Assembly: GCA_002838815.1 (NCBI GenBank)
Contig: LQGW01000037.1
Span: forward strand, 114,754-178,753
Direction: 5' to 3'
Origin: Clostridiaceae bacterium JG1575
GTDB taxonomy: Bacteria > Bacillota > Clostridia > Clostridiales > Clostridiaceae
DNA: 64,000 nucleotides
Positions 35,168-44,551 of this stretch are shown one piece after another. The translations under genes and the position numbers were made by a program. The notes under the pieces were generated by a model that was not told the DNA's origin, did no database searches, and saw only the letters and a list, made by a program, of their open reading frames with translations. The stretch's first letter is position 1. Every line of letters begins with the position of its first letter.

Positions 35168-36364
35168 ATGGAACCCAAACGCAAGAGCATCGCGCTGCCC
35201 ATCTATCTTTTAACAGCGGCCCTATTTTTGAATATTACCTTGGCCAGTCGACCCTTGGATCCTGGAGCTTTGATCATTGGTCTTTCCATGATCATCCTCA
35301 TCGCCTACGTGCATTTTCTCGTGCGCCGGTTCTTCTCCTACGGGGATCCCTACCTCGTGAGCTTAGTCAGCATCCTGCCGGTGGTGGGGATTGCACTCAT
35401 CTACCGCATCAATTCGGCCTTGGCGTTTCGCCAGGTGATTTGGTTTATTCTAGGGATCTTCGTCTTCAGCGTCGTCGTGATCCTATTGCCGGATTTGCAA
35501 CGCTTTGCCAAGTTGCGTTATCTTTATTTGGTGCTCACCTTGGCGTTTGTCAGTATGGCCATGCTCATCGGCACGGAAGTTTACGGCGCAAAAAACTGGG
35601 TGTTCATCGGCGGTTTCTCCTTTCAACCCAGTGAATTTGGCAAAATTTTTTATGTGCTTTACCTAGCCAGCGCCCTGCGCACCTACAAAGATTTGAAGAG
35701 TCTTTTGGAGCCTGCGGCCGTGGTGGCGGTCTGTCTTGGCTTCATGGTGCTGCAAAAGGATCTGGGCTCAGCGTTGATTTTTACCTTTGTGGCCTTGGCC
35801 ATGCTCTTTGTCGCCACCCATAAGCTGAAGTACATCCTGGCATCCTTTGGCGTAGGAAGTCTCGGGGCGGTGGTCAGTTACAAGCTTTTCCGCCACGTCC
35901 GCATCCGAGTGTTGATGTGGCGCAACCCTTTCAGCGACCGCAATGGCGACGGCTATCAAATTGTCCAAGGGCTCTACGCCATTGCCTCGGGCGGGCTCTT
36001 TGGACGAGGCCTTTTTCAGGGCAGTCCCCAGTCCATCCCGGTGCGCGAATCCGACTACATCTTTGCCGTTATGGCGGAGGAGCTGGGGCTGCTGTTTTGC
36101 CTCGGGATTCTCTTAGTGTACCTTTTGATCTTCTATCGAAGCATCCGGGTGTCTTTAAATGTGGAGAGTCTATTTTCCTCCCTGCTTACCGTGGGATTTT
36201 CCATCATGATCGCCATGCAGGTGCTGGTCATCGTCGGAGGGGTGATGAACGCCATTCCCTTGACGGGCATTACGCTGCCCTTGATCAGCTATGGAGGAAC
36301 CTCCATGCTCACGGTCTTCTTTGCCCTAGGCATCATTCAAAAAACATCGGAGGAGGTGCAATAA
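35168..36364 (+). CDS. FtsW/RodA/SpoVE family peptidoglycan glycosyltransferase
   Basis: The 398-aa SEDS protein has about ten membrane segments and family motifs: GAKNWVFIGGFSFQPSEFGKI, VLQKDLGSALIF (catalytic-region Asp), RNPFSDRNGDGYQIVQGLYAIASGGLFGRGLFQG and the terminal PLTGITLPLISYGGTSML. SEDS enzymes polymerise lipid II together with a class B PBP, here encoded immediately downstream with abutting start and stop. The ATG at 35168 follows TAGGAGGCGG. Confidence 0.92.
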   Translation: MEPKRKSIALPIYLLTAALFLNITLASRPLDPGALIIGLSMIILIAYVHFLVRRFFSYGDPYLVSLVSILPVVGIALIYRINSALAFRQVIWFILGIFVFSVVVILLPDLQRFAKLRYLYLVLTLAFVSMAMLIGTEVYGAKNWVFIGGFSFQPSEFGKIFYVLYLASALRTYKDLKSLLEPAAVVAVCLGFMVLQKDLGSALIFTFVALAMLFVATHKLKYILASFGVGSLGAVVSYKLFRHVRIRVLMWRNPFSDRNGDGYQIVQGLYAIASGGLFGRGLFQGSPQSIPVRESDYIFAVMAEELGLLFCLGILLVYLLIFYRSIRVSLNVESLFSSLLTVGFSIMIAMQVLVIVGGVMNAIPLTGITLPLISYGGTSMLTVFFALGIIQKTSEEVQ

Positions 36365-38086
36365 ATGACAGACCCCAATAAAAAATCATGGTGGAGTCGT
36401 CTTTGGCGTCCCTCTCACGAAGACTCTTTACATCAAGAGGCATCCCAACCACTCTTTTTGCAAAGGGATGAAGTCCCCGATGAAGGAACGGACCCTTGGT
36501 GGGAGGAGGTTCAAGGGACCGATTCTCTAGAAGAAGAACGCGACGAAGGGGACGAACCGTCCCGGTTCGTGGAAGGCGGGGCCCATCCCCCCGAGCCTAA
36601 GGAGAAGGAGTCCACCCAACGGGTGCACCGCAGTATCCGCCAGGTCTCTGGAGTCATGGTGTTGCTTTTTGTCAGCCTCATCAGTTACATCGTCTATTTT
36701 CAGGTCACCAAGGCCGAGGGGCTGCGCACGGACGTGGAGAATCGTCGCACCGCCGAAGAGCGAGCCAAGGTGTTGCGGGGGGCCATCTTTGACCGAGAGG
36801 GTCAGGTGCTGGCGCAAAGTCGGCTCAAAGAGGACGGCACCCAGGTGCGCACCTACAATGGCGGCGCTGCCTTGGGGAATATCGTAGGGTATGTCTCCGA
36901 TAAATATTCGGTGACGGGCTTGGAAGCTTCCATGGATCGGACGCTCAGCGCCGATGAAGGCATCAAGGCGGTGTTCAACAAGGAATTTTTGCGCTCCCTC
37001 ATCCATCCCGAGGAAGCGGTGACAAAGAAGAAGCAAGGACATTCCCTGACCCTTTCCTTGGATCTTGGCCTGCAAAAGGCCGCCTATGCGGCCATGGATG
37101 GTCGGCCGGGCTCCGTGGTGGTGATTCGACCCAAAACCGGAGAAATCTTAGCCATGGTCTCCGCTCCAGGCTTCTCCGCCGACAACCTGGATGCGGTGAT
37201 GAAGCGAGTCAATGAAGATAAAGAATGGGCCGCCAAGGCGCCCCTCATCAACCGGACCCTGCATTCGGTCTTTGCTCCAGGGTCCACCATGAAGACCATC
37301 ACGCTCTCGGCGGGGTTGGAATACCTGCCGAACCTCGCCAAGCGGACCTTTGATGACAAGGGATTCATTGCTTTTAAGGACGGCACCCGGCTCAATAACT
37401 TCAACAACAACGTCTATGGGCGCATGAATCTGCAAGAGTCCTTCACCAATTCGTCCAATTACGTCTTTGGCAATTTGGGCTTGGAGCTCAGCAATCAGCA
37501 GCTGCGCCAGACCGCAGAAGCCTTTGGGTTCAATAAACCCATTGTTTTTCAGGGAATGGAAGCGGAAAAAAGCATCTTTCCTAAGCTCACGGAGTATCAG
37601 GGGGGAGAAAAAGCCCTCAGCGCCATCGGTCAGGGCGGGGTGGCGGCCACGCCGCTTCAGATGGCCTTAGTGGCCGCCACCATTGCCAATCAAGGCAAGA
37701 TGCCCGAGCCTTGGATCATTGCCGGCATCAAAGACAAGGACGGCAAGGTCCTCTCGCCGCGGCCTCAGCCCAAGCTTCAAGAAGTGTTGACCCAAAGCGT
37801 TGCTCAAAAGGTGGGCGCCTATATGCGGGGCAACGTGGAAGCCGGCGCTCCTGGATATGCGCGAGTGATGGACTGGTCGGCGGCGGGTAAAACCGGTACA
37901 GCAGAGGTGGAAACTGAAAAAGGCAAGCGCGTCCACGCTTGGTTCACCGGCTTTGCCCCCTACGACAATCCCGACATCGCCATTGCCGTGTGCATGGAAG
38001 ATTTGGCGGACGTCAAGGAAAATACCGGGGCCCAGCAGGCCATTCCCGTGGCGCAAAAAATCTTGGAGTACTGGCTGGACCGTTAA
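36365..38086 (+). CDS. Class B penicillin-binding protein (transpeptidase, PbpA-like)
   Basis: The 573-aa protein has a long acidic cytoplasmic N-terminus of about 95 residues (many Glu/Asp), one membrane anchor (VSGVMVLLFVSLISYIVYF) and a penicillin-binding transpeptidase domain: catalytic STMK at S307, SSN at 363-365 and KTGTAEVE from K509. It cross-links peptidoglycan and would partner the FtsW-type enzyme encoded just upstream. The ribosome site ATCGGAGGAGGTG lies in the end of the ftsW-like gene. The stop codon overlaps the first copy of an 11-bp tandem repeat. Confidence 0.93.
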   Translation: MTDPNKKSWWSRLWRPSHEDSLHQEASQPLFLQRDEVPDEGTDPWWEEVQGTDSLEEERDEGDEPSRFVEGGAHPPEPKEKESTQRVHRSIRQVSGVMVLLFVSLISYIVYFQVTKAEGLRTDVENRRTAEERAKVLRGAIFDREGQVLAQSRLKEDGTQVRTYNGGAALGNIVGYVSDKYSVTGLEASMDRTLSADEGIKAVFNKEFLRSLIHPEEAVTKKKQGHSLTLSLDLGLQKAAYAAMDGRPGSVVVIRPKTGEILAMVSAPGFSADNLDAVMKRVNEDKEWAAKAPLINRTLHSVFAPGSTMKTITLSAGLEYLPNLAKRTFDDKGFIAFKDGTRLNNFNNNVYGRMNLQESFTNSSNYVFGNLGLELSNQQLRQTAEAFGFNKPIVFQGMEAEKSIFPKLTEYQGGEKALSAIGQGGVAATPLQMALVAATIANQGKMPEPWIIAGIKDKDGKVLSPRPQPKLQEVLTQSVAQKVGAYMRGNVEAGAPGYARVMDWSAAGKTGTAEVETEKGKRVHAWFTGFAPYDNPDIAIAVCMEDLADVKENTGAQQAIPVAQKILEYWLDR

Positions 38087-38134
38087 AGGAAAGAGAAAGG
38101 AAAGAGAAAGGAAAGAGAAAGGAAAGAGAAAGGA
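38085..38134 (+). repeat. 11-bp polypurine tandem repeat, four copies plus part
   Basis: AAAGGAAAGAG is repeated perfectly four times (38085-38128) and continues as AAAGGA. The PBP stop codon falls in the first copy. A GGCGTT/AACGCC hairpin region (about 38138-38193) follows; then 160 bp without a gene lead to uvrC. Confidence 0.95.
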
Positions 38135-38359
38135 CGCAGGCGTTCTCTCTCGCACTCAGAGCGCTTTTCCTACGAGAAGGAGAAACGCCCTGGGTGCTTT
38201 GCCGCTTTTTTTCAGCGGATCCGGGCCCCGTATGGGGGTAGGCATGGTAAAAAACCTATGGTATGTTAGGAAAAAACAGGGGAGTTTAAAAAATACCACC
38301 ATCAAAGCCCCCCCAAGGCATTTGTTAACACCGACATCAGTATTTTAGGAGGAGAGCCC

Positions 38360-40294
38360 ATGTTTGATTTTGATCATCAGTTGAGTCTTTTGCCCAAATC
38401 ACCGGGGGTCTATCTCATGAAGAACGCTTCGGGGGACATCATCTATATTGGGAAGGCCAAGGTACTGCGCAACCGGGTCCGCCAGTATTTTCAATCGCCG
38501 CAGCGCCTGGATCGAAAAACGCAGCTCATGGTGTCTCACGTAGCGGAATTTGATTACATCGTCACGGACACCGAAGTGGAAAGCCTCATTTTGGAGCAGA
38601 ACCTCATTAAGGAGAATTTGCCCAAATATAACATCAATTTAAAAGATGACAAACGCTATCCCTTCATCAAGATCACGATGAAGGAGGATTTCCCAAGGGT
38701 CTTCATGACCCGCCGCCTAGAAAAGGATGGATCCCGTTATTTTGGCCCCTATACGGATGTGGACTCCTTGGCGGAAACCTTGGAGTACCTCAAAAAGAAT
38801 TATCCCATTCGGACGTGCAAGCGGATTATTATAGCGGGGGGCGAGCCGCAGCGTCCCTGCCTCAACTATCACATGGGTCTTTGCAAGGCGCCCTGTGCGG
38901 GGCTCATCTCGCAGGAAGCTTATGGGGGCATGATCGAAGAAATCCTGCAGGTGCTCTCGGGGCATGAGGTTCGTTTGAACCGAACGTTGAAAAAACAGAT
39001 GGAAGAAGCGGCTCAAGCCCTGCGCTTTGAGGAGGCGGCCGCTTTGCGCGATCAGCTTCTCGCCTTGGAGTCGGTCCAGCGAAAGCAAAAAATTCATTTT
39101 GCTCAAAAGGATTCCGATGAGGATTATATCGCTCTCGCCAAAGATGCAGAGGATACGTGCATTCAGGTGTTCTTTCTTCGCGAGGGGAAAATTAAGGGAC
39201 GGGAGCATTTTATTCTAAAGCAAACCCTGGATCAGGCGCCCGAGGAACTCTTGGGGGAGTTTTTAAAAAGTTTTTATGGAAAAACGGCGTATATTCCCAG
39301 TCGTATTTACGTGCAAGAGACTCAGGATCTGGCACTCATCGCCTCGTTTTTGTCCCTAAAAAAAGATGCCCCCGTGCACTTAGACCTGCCGTTGCGTGGG
39401 GATAAGAAGCGTCTTTTGGATCTCGTGGAAAAAAACGCCCAAGTAACGCTCTCAGCGTTCAAGGGCAAGATTCTTCGGGAGGCGCAGCTGGGAGAGGAGG
39501 CCCTAGAGCAGTTGGCAGAGCTTTTGGGGCTGCCGCAAGCGCCCACGCGCATCGAAAGCTACGACATCTCCAATATTGCCGGAGTGGATTCCGTGGGGAG
39601 TCTGGTGGTGTTTGAAAACGGCAAAGAAAAACCCTCGGATTATCGGCGCTTTCGCATTAAAAGCGTGCGCGGCCCCGATGATGTGGCGTCCTTGAAAGAA
39701 ATCATGACCCGGCGCTTTGCCCGAGGACAACAGGAAATTGAGGCGCTGAAAACTCAGGATCTTGCCGTCGACGCGAGCAAATTTTCCTTTTTCCCGGATC
39801 TTATTTTGATGGATGGGGGTAAGGGGCAGATTCATGCCGCGCAGCAGGTACTTCAAGCCTTTCACCTAGACATTCCCGTGGCGGGGCTCGTGAAGGATGA
39901 TCGCCACCGAACCCGGGGGATTCTCTATGAGGGTCGGGAGGTGCCGCTTAAAAAAAATCCCAACGTCTTGCAATTTCTCACGAAGATTCAAGATGAGGTG
40001 CACCGCTTCGCCATCACCTATCATCGCTCCTTAAGAAAGCGCACACAGATTCGTTCGGTTTTGGAGGACGTTCCAGGCATTGGCCCGCGGCGGCGCAAAA
40101 ATCTGCTGTTGCACTTTGGCTCGGTGGCGGCCATTCAAGAAGCCACTGCGGAGGCGCTTTTAAAAGTGCCCGCCATGGATAAGCGATCCGTCGCCTCTTT
40201 GATGGATTTTTTCCATCCAAAAGAGGGAGGCCCGTCGGAGGCATCCACGGGGCCGGAACAGGGAAATGCGAAAGGTTCGCAGGGCTTTGGTTGA
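38360..40294 (+). CDS. uvrC: Excinuclease ABC subunit C
   Basis: The 644-aa protein carries the GIY-YIG nuclease domain at the N-terminus (SPGVYLMKNASGDIIYIGKA), the Cys cluster region CLNYHMGLCKAPCAG, a UVR motif (MEEAAQALRFEEAAALRDQL), an RNase H-like second nuclease domain (ESYDISNIAGVDSVGSLVVF, DLILMDGGKGQ) and C-terminal helix-hairpin-helix repeats (VPGIGPRRRKNLLLHFGS). It makes both incisions around a lesion. The ATG at 38360 follows TTTTAGGAGGAG. It is the first gene of a conserved Clostridial wall/repair neighbourhood (uvrC-murB-rapZ-yvcK-whiA). Confidence 0.97.
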   Translation: MFDFDHQLSLLPKSPGVYLMKNASGDIIYIGKAKVLRNRVRQYFQSPQRLDRKTQLMVSHVAEFDYIVTDTEVESLILEQNLIKENLPKYNINLKDDKRYPFIKITMKEDFPRVFMTRRLEKDGSRYFGPYTDVDSLAETLEYLKKNYPIRTCKRIIIAGGEPQRPCLNYHMGLCKAPCAGLISQEAYGGMIEEILQVLSGHEVRLNRTLKKQMEEAAQALRFEEAAALRDQLLALESVQRKQKIHFAQKDSDEDYIALAKDAEDTCIQVFFLREGKIKGREHFILKQTLDQAPEELLGEFLKSFYGKTAYIPSRIYVQETQDLALIASFLSLKKDAPVHLDLPLRGDKKRLLDLVEKNAQVTLSAFKGKILREAQLGEEALEQLAELLGLPQAPTRIESYDISNIAGVDSVGSLVVFENGKEKPSDYRRFRIKSVRGPDDVASLKEIMTRRFARGQQEIEALKTQDLAVDASKFSFFPDLILMDGGKGQIHAAQQVLQAFHLDIPVAGLVKDDRHRTRGILYEGREVPLKKNPNVLQFLTKIQDEVHRFAITYHRSLRKRTQIRSVLEDVPGIGPRRRKNLLLHFGSVAAIQEATAEALLKVPAMDKRSVASLMDFFHPKEGGPSEASTGPEQGNAKGSQGFG

Positions 40295-40430
40295 GCCGCC
40301 GCTCAGAATAAGTTAGTATTAGAAGGGTTCTTCTAGTCGTCAATCTTGGATTGGTGAACCGAGAGGGCAAAACCAATGGCTTGGGCGCCCGGTTTGCTTT
40401 TTCAACGAATGAGAAGATGGGAGGATTTAA

Positions 40431-41441
40431 ATGAATCAATATAGAAAATACAAAGACCAATTCGCGCAATGCTTGGATCAAAATCGGCTGACCATCGATG
40501 CGGATCTTGTGGAAATCATGGATCACACGGCCCACCGCCAGGTGCGACTGGAGCGCATTCAATTCGATGTGGACATGAAAGAGCACACCAATTTCCGCCT
40601 CGGGGGCCGGGCGGACGTCATGGTGTTTCCTGAGACCCAAGAGGAACTCGTGGCGTTGGTTCGCTTTTGCCGAAACGAAGGCATTCCCGTATTCGTCATG
40701 GGCAACGGCTCCAACATCCTCGTGATGGATGAAGGGATTGAGGGAGTGGTTTTGAAATTAGAGCTGATGCGTCAGCTGGACCTGGACGATAACGTCATGA
40801 AGGTCGGACCGGGCACGCTGCTGAAGGTGCTCTCGGATGTGGCGTTGGCGCACTCCTTGCGGGGATTGGAGTTTTGCTGCGGCATTCCAGGATCTATGGG
40901 TGGAGCGATTTTCATGAATGCCTCGGCGTATTCAGGATCTTTTGAATCCTGCCTGCAAAGCCTCAAGGTGCTGACGCCGGATGGGCGCATTCAGGAGCTG
41001 TCTCGGGAGGAATTGGACCTTTCCTACCGGTCCTCAGTGCTGCGCAAAAAAAATCTCATTGCCTTGGAGGCAACCTTGGTTTTGGAAAAAGGAGATTCCC
41101 AGGAGATTTCCCACCTTGTGGCGGAGAATACTCGCAAACGAACCACGAGCCAACCCCTGGAGAGTCCCTCTGCCGGATCCACGTTTAAGCGGCCGGATCG
41201 TAGGGAAGGGGAAGATCAACAGTACGCCAGCGCGCTCATCGACGCCACGGGCCTCAAGGGCTTTGTGTATAAAGGAGCCGCCGTTAGTCCAAAGCATGCG
41301 GGCTTCTTGATTAAAAATCAGGAGGATTGCACCACGAAGGACGTGATTGAACTCATCGCCTTGATTCAAGAGCGAGTGGAGGAGGCCACGGGCTACCACC
41401 TAGAACCGGAGGTTCTGCTGGTGGGGCGCGATTCCTTTTAA
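40431..41441 (+). CDS. murB: UDP-N-acetylmuramate dehydrogenase
   Basis: The 336-aa FAD enzyme has MKEHTNFRLGGRADVMVFP, VMGNGSNILV (FAD pyrophosphate), CGIPGSMGGAIFMNASAYS and the catalytic serine motif SPSAGSTFKRP, ending with the Glu-containing LEPEVLLVG. This is the MurB type typical of Firmicutes, with about 45 extra N-terminal residues. It reduces UDP-GlcNAc-enolpyruvate to UDP-MurNAc with NADPH. The ATG at 40431 follows GGGAGGATTTAA. Confidence 0.95.
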   Translation: MNQYRKYKDQFAQCLDQNRLTIDADLVEIMDHTAHRQVRLERIQFDVDMKEHTNFRLGGRADVMVFPETQEELVALVRFCRNEGIPVFVMGNGSNILVMDEGIEGVVLKLELMRQLDLDDNVMKVGPGTLLKVLSDVALAHSLRGLEFCCGIPGSMGGAIFMNASAYSGSFESCLQSLKVLTPDGRIQELSREELDLSYRSSVLRKKNLIALEATLVLEKGDSQEISHLVAENTRKRTTSQPLESPSAGSTFKRPDRREGEDQQYASALIDATGLKGFVYKGAAVSPKHAGFLIKNQEDCTTKDVIELIALIQERVEEATGYHLEPEVLLVGRDSF

Positions 41442-41499
41442 AGTGGGGCCCCCAAAAATGGCGTGGGCGGTGCAGTTTCCTGATTTGAAACGCTCATGG

Positions 41500-41544
41500 A
41501 AAAAGCCAAGGGGCTGCTCTGTTTTTAAAGAGCAACTCCTTGGC
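41500..41544 (-). terminator. Terminator for nrdDG transcript
   Basis: On the minus strand GCCAAGGAG and its partner CCCTTGGC close a large hairpin with an inner GCTCT/AGAGC stem, followed by TTTTT. Confidence 0.7.
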
Positions 41545-41558
41545 TTAGACTGTTGACA

Positions 41559-41599
41559 TACAAGGTATTCCCAAATGGAGTACCTTGTAGATTTTTTTT
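41559..41599 (+). terminator. Terminator of murB
   Basis: TACAAGGTATTCC pairs with GGAGTACCTTGTA (13 bp, one G-U) over a 5-nt loop and is followed by GA and eight T. Confidence 0.88.
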
Positions 41600-41619
41600 G
41601 AGCCAATATTTAAATGCGT

Positions 41620-42135
41620 TTACAAAGGACCGATAAGGACGGGTTTTTGTTGCTGTAAGCTTAGCTCAACGTCTAAAACCCGTTGATTCATGCTGCCGCA
41701 AAAGGGGAGGGAGAGGTTTTTTTCTTCCAGAAGAAAGCGGCCGTCCACCAAGACATCGCAAAGGCTTAAAAGCGCTCTCTTTTCTGGATCCTGCAAAAGC
41801 TCTTCGAAGGTGTAGCCCGACCAGACCCAAACGTCTCGCTGGAGCCCCTGCTCTTCCCAATGGTCGCGCAGGCGGCGCAGCAGGGGCAATAACCCTTCGG
41901 TGTTTTGAAAGGGCTCTCCGCCCAAAAGACTCAGGCCAGTGATCAGGGGCGCGTCCAGCGCGGCAACGAGTGCTTGCTCGAGCTTTGAGGACCAGGGGGT
42001 TCCGTAAGAAAAATCCTGGAAAATATCGTTAAAGCACCCCGGGCAGGCGTGGCGGCACCCCGAGACAAAGAGGCTCACACGGATGCCCGGGCCGTTGGCC
42101 ACGTCCAGGGGACGCATCAGGGCTTGGCGCATCAT
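41620..42135 (-). CDS. nrdG: Anaerobic ribonucleotide reductase activase
   Basis: The 171-aa radical SAM protein has the CxxxCxxC cluster motif SGCRHACPGCFN near residue 27 and GLSLLGGEPF for SAM binding. It generates the glycyl radical on NrdD using SAM and a reduced flavodoxin or ferredoxin. Its start overlaps the nrdD stop by 4 bases (ATGA type), so they form a coupled operon. Confidence 0.94.
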   Translation of the reverse strand: MMRQALMRPLDVANGPGIRVSLFVSGCRHACPGCFNDIFQDFSYGTPWSSKLEQALVAALDAPLITGLSLLGGEPFQNTEGLLPLLRRLRDHWEEQGLQRDVWVWSGYTFEELLQDPEKRALLSLCDVLVDGRFLLEEKNLSLPFCGSMNQRVLDVELSLQQQKPVLIGPL

Positions 42136-44285
42136 ATGTGGAGAACCCGGGCCTCAATTTCCTTAGTCCGCCCCTCATTCCAGAAGTTTTCTCCAAGATA
42201 GCCGCAGGTTCTGCGGACCACGGTGAGGTGTTGGCGGCTGTGGTTGCCGCACTGCGGACACTCCCACTGACCGTCTTCGTTGACCCGAATTTCTCCATCG
42301 TAGCCGCATTCATGACAATAATCGGAACGGGTATTGAATTCCGCATACATGATGTTGTCGTAGATGAAGCGGATGAGGGTGAGAAGTGCGGGAACGTTTT
42401 GATTCATATTGGGAATTTCCACATAGCTGATCATGCCGCCGGTGGAGCGTTCCTGGAACTTTTGCTCGAAACGGAATTTTGAGAACACATCAATGGGCTC
42501 CCGAACATCCACATGGTAGCTGTTCGTATAATATCCTTTGTCCGTAACGTTCTCGATGCTGCCAAAGCGGGCAAAATCCAAGGAACAAAAGCGGTGGGTC
42601 AGCGATTCGGCGGGAGTTCCGTAAACAGCGAACTGCACTTTTTCCGCTTCGGTCCATTCTTCTTTTTTCGCATTGAGCACCTCCATGATGCGCATGGCAA
42701 ACGCTTCACCTTCGGGCGTGGTATGGGATTTTCCGGTAATTAAAAGGGAGGCTTCGTAAATGCCAATGTAGCCCATGGTCAGCGTGGAATAGCCGTTGTG
42801 GAGGTATTTTTTGATGGATTCTCCGGGAGCGAGGCGTGCAATGGCGCCGTGCTGCCAATGGATGGGCGAGACATCGCTTGTTACTTTTTCCAGGCGTTCA
42901 TGACGAACCATGAGCGCTTTTTTCATCAGCTCCAAGCGTTTCTCCAAAAGCTGGAAGAATTGTGACTCATCTCCCTTGGAGAGGATGGCGATTTGGGGCA
43001 AATTGATGGTGACGACGCCTTGGTTGAACCGTCCGTCAAAGCGGTATGCGCCCGTCTCATCCGTCCAAGCGGGGAGGAACGCGCGGCAGCCCATGGGACT
43101 AAAGACATTGCCTTCGTAGAGTTGCTTCATTTTCTTTGCGCTGATGTAGTCTGGGTACATGCGCCGGGCTGAGCATTTGGCGGCGAGCTCCGTCAGGTAA
43201 TAATAGGGGGCATCGGGGTGGATGTTGTGTTCATCCAAAACATAGATCAATTTTGGGAAGGCTGGGGTGACGTGGATTCCGGCGGCGTTCTTGATGCCTG
43301 TGATGCGCTGATTGAGGATCTCCTCGGTGATGAGGGCCGCCTCTTTAGCCAAGGAATCCTTCGGGTCCAAATACAAAAATAGAGTCACAAAGGGGCTTTG
43401 CCCATTGGTGGTCATCAAGGTGTTGATCTGGTATTGGATGGTCTGCACGCCGTCTTTGACTTCCTTTTTGGTGCGCTGCCAGGCAATCTTCTCTGCCGCA
43501 ACGAGATCGGGTTCGGTCAAGTGGTAAACCTCGCGCTGCTCCTCCAAAACTTGCTTTAAGTATTTTTCATAAGACTTTCGGACGTAGGGGGCCAAGATAC
43601 GGTCCAAGCCGTTGATGCTCTGGCCGCCAAATTGACTGGAGGCGACCTGGGCAATGATCTGCGTCGTGACGGTGCAGGCCACCTGGAACGAGCGGGGTTC
43701 ATCGATCATTTTGCCGTTGATCATCGTCCCGTTTTTCAGCATGTCCGCCAGGTTAATGAGGCAACAGTTGAACATGGGCTGAATCATATAATCCAGGTCA
43801 TGGACGTGGATGGCACCGGTTTCATGGGCTTCCAACACATCCGTGGGCAAAATCAAGCGCTTAGCGATGTCCTTGGAGACCTCACCGGCGATCAAATCGC
43901 GCTGCGTGGCGATGACCCGGGCATTTTTGTTGGAGTTTTCATCCATGAGCTCGGCATTGGTAGCATTCAAAAGGCTTTCAATGACGGAGTCCGTGGTGTT
44001 GGTACGACGCTTGTAAGCCTGAACGGCTTTATAGTTTTCATAGGCTCGGGCCGTCTGTGCATTGCCGGCTTCCACCAGGGCATAATATACGAGATCTTCG
44101 ATTTGATAGACGGAGAGGGTCTCTTTGCCTAAGGAGTGTACGGATTCTTCGATTTCTTCCGCAATCCGACGGGCTTGTCCTGGAACAAAGAGTCCCTGGG
44201 GAGAATTCATGGCAAGTTCAATCGCCCTTGAGATTTTTTCCGGTCTAAATTCAGTTATTTGACCATTTCGTTTGATCACCTGCAT
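42132..44285 (-). CDS. nrdD: Anaerobic ribonucleoside-triphosphate reductase
   Basis: The 717-aa class III reductase has an N-terminal ATP-cone (MQVIKRNGQITEFRPEKISRAI), the catalytic barrel, a C-terminal zinc ribbon (CHECGYDG and CPQCGN) and the glycyl-radical motif RRTCGYLGENFWNEG, radical Gly about residue 695. It makes dNTPs without oxygen. The ATG at 44285 is preceded by AAAAGGAGAGG. A structured RNA with its own promoter and terminator lies upstream, so expression may depend on readthrough. Confidence 0.95.
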   Translation of the reverse strand: MQVIKRNGQITEFRPEKISRAIELAMNSPQGLFVPGQARRIAEEIEESVHSLGKETLSVYQIEDLVYYALVEAGNAQTARAYENYKAVQAYKRRTNTTDSVIESLLNATNAELMDENSNKNARVIATQRDLIAGEVSKDIAKRLILPTDVLEAHETGAIHVHDLDYMIQPMFNCCLINLADMLKNGTMINGKMIDEPRSFQVACTVTTQIIAQVASSQFGGQSINGLDRILAPYVRKSYEKYLKQVLEEQREVYHLTEPDLVAAEKIAWQRTKKEVKDGVQTIQYQINTLMTTNGQSPFVTLFLYLDPKDSLAKEAALITEEILNQRITGIKNAAGIHVTPAFPKLIYVLDEHNIHPDAPYYYLTELAAKCSARRMYPDYISAKKMKQLYEGNVFSPMGCRAFLPAWTDETGAYRFDGRFNQGVVTINLPQIAILSKGDESQFFQLLEKRLELMKKALMVRHERLEKVTSDVSPIHWQHGAIARLAPGESIKKYLHNGYSTLTMGYIGIYEASLLITGKSHTTPEGEAFAMRIMEVLNAKKEEWTEAEKVQFAVYGTPAESLTHRFCSLDFARFGSIENVTDKGYYTNSYHVDVREPIDVFSKFRFEQKFQERSTGGMISYVEIPNMNQNVPALLTLIRFIYDNIMYAEFNTRSDYCHECGYDGEIRVNEDGQWECPQCGNHSRQHLTVVRRTCGYLGENFWNEGRTKEIEARVLHI

Positions 44286-44371
44286 GATATTTATCCTCTC
44301 CTTTTCGTGGTTCGAGACCCCGCAGGGGATCCCTTCAAAACGTCTAAATACAATGTTATAAAAATATCGAT

Positions 44372-44396
44372 AAAAAAAGCCCGCCAAGAGCTGGCG
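44372..44396 (-). terminator. Terminator in nrdD leader
   Basis: Minus strand CGCCA-GCTCT-TGGCG is followed by GGC and seven T, 87 nt before the nrdD start codon. Confidence 0.75.
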
Positions 44397-44545
44397 AAGT
44401 CCGTCTGCGTATGTTCCTGGGCTCAGTACTTTTCGGCTCCAGGCGACTTTGTTGCGGAAAAGGCCGCAACAAACCCACCCCTATTTAGCCCATGAATGCG
44501 AGGCACAGATCAAAGATTCAACAGCCGATAGGTCCTTCTTAAATC
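44372..44545 (-). ncRNA. Candidate structured RNA upstream of nrdD (leader or small RNA)
   Basis: A strong minus-strand promoter (44580-44552) and a terminator (44396-44372) bound about 170 nt with no ORF. Visible pairings: a perfect 10-bp hairpin TTTGTTGCGG/CCGCAACAAA (44473-44448) with a 6-nt loop; TTCATGGGC with GCCCAGGAA (one A-G mismatch) enclosing it; an alternative CCTGG/CCAGG; and TCTG/CAGA outside. It may be a riboswitch controlling nrdDG or an independent small RNA. No known family was recognised. Confidence 0.5.
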
Positions 44546-44551
44546 AACCTA

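Noticed and set aside
38085-38134. CRISPR-like repeat array
   Set aside because: Units are 11 bp, directly adjacent without spacers; this is a simple tandem repeat. No CRISPR array or cas gene was seen in the window.
44372-44545. Cobalamin riboswitch upstream of nrdD
   Set aside because: A GAGCCCAGGA-like segment faintly recalls the B12 box, but the GGGAA/GGTG and GCCACTG core elements are missing.
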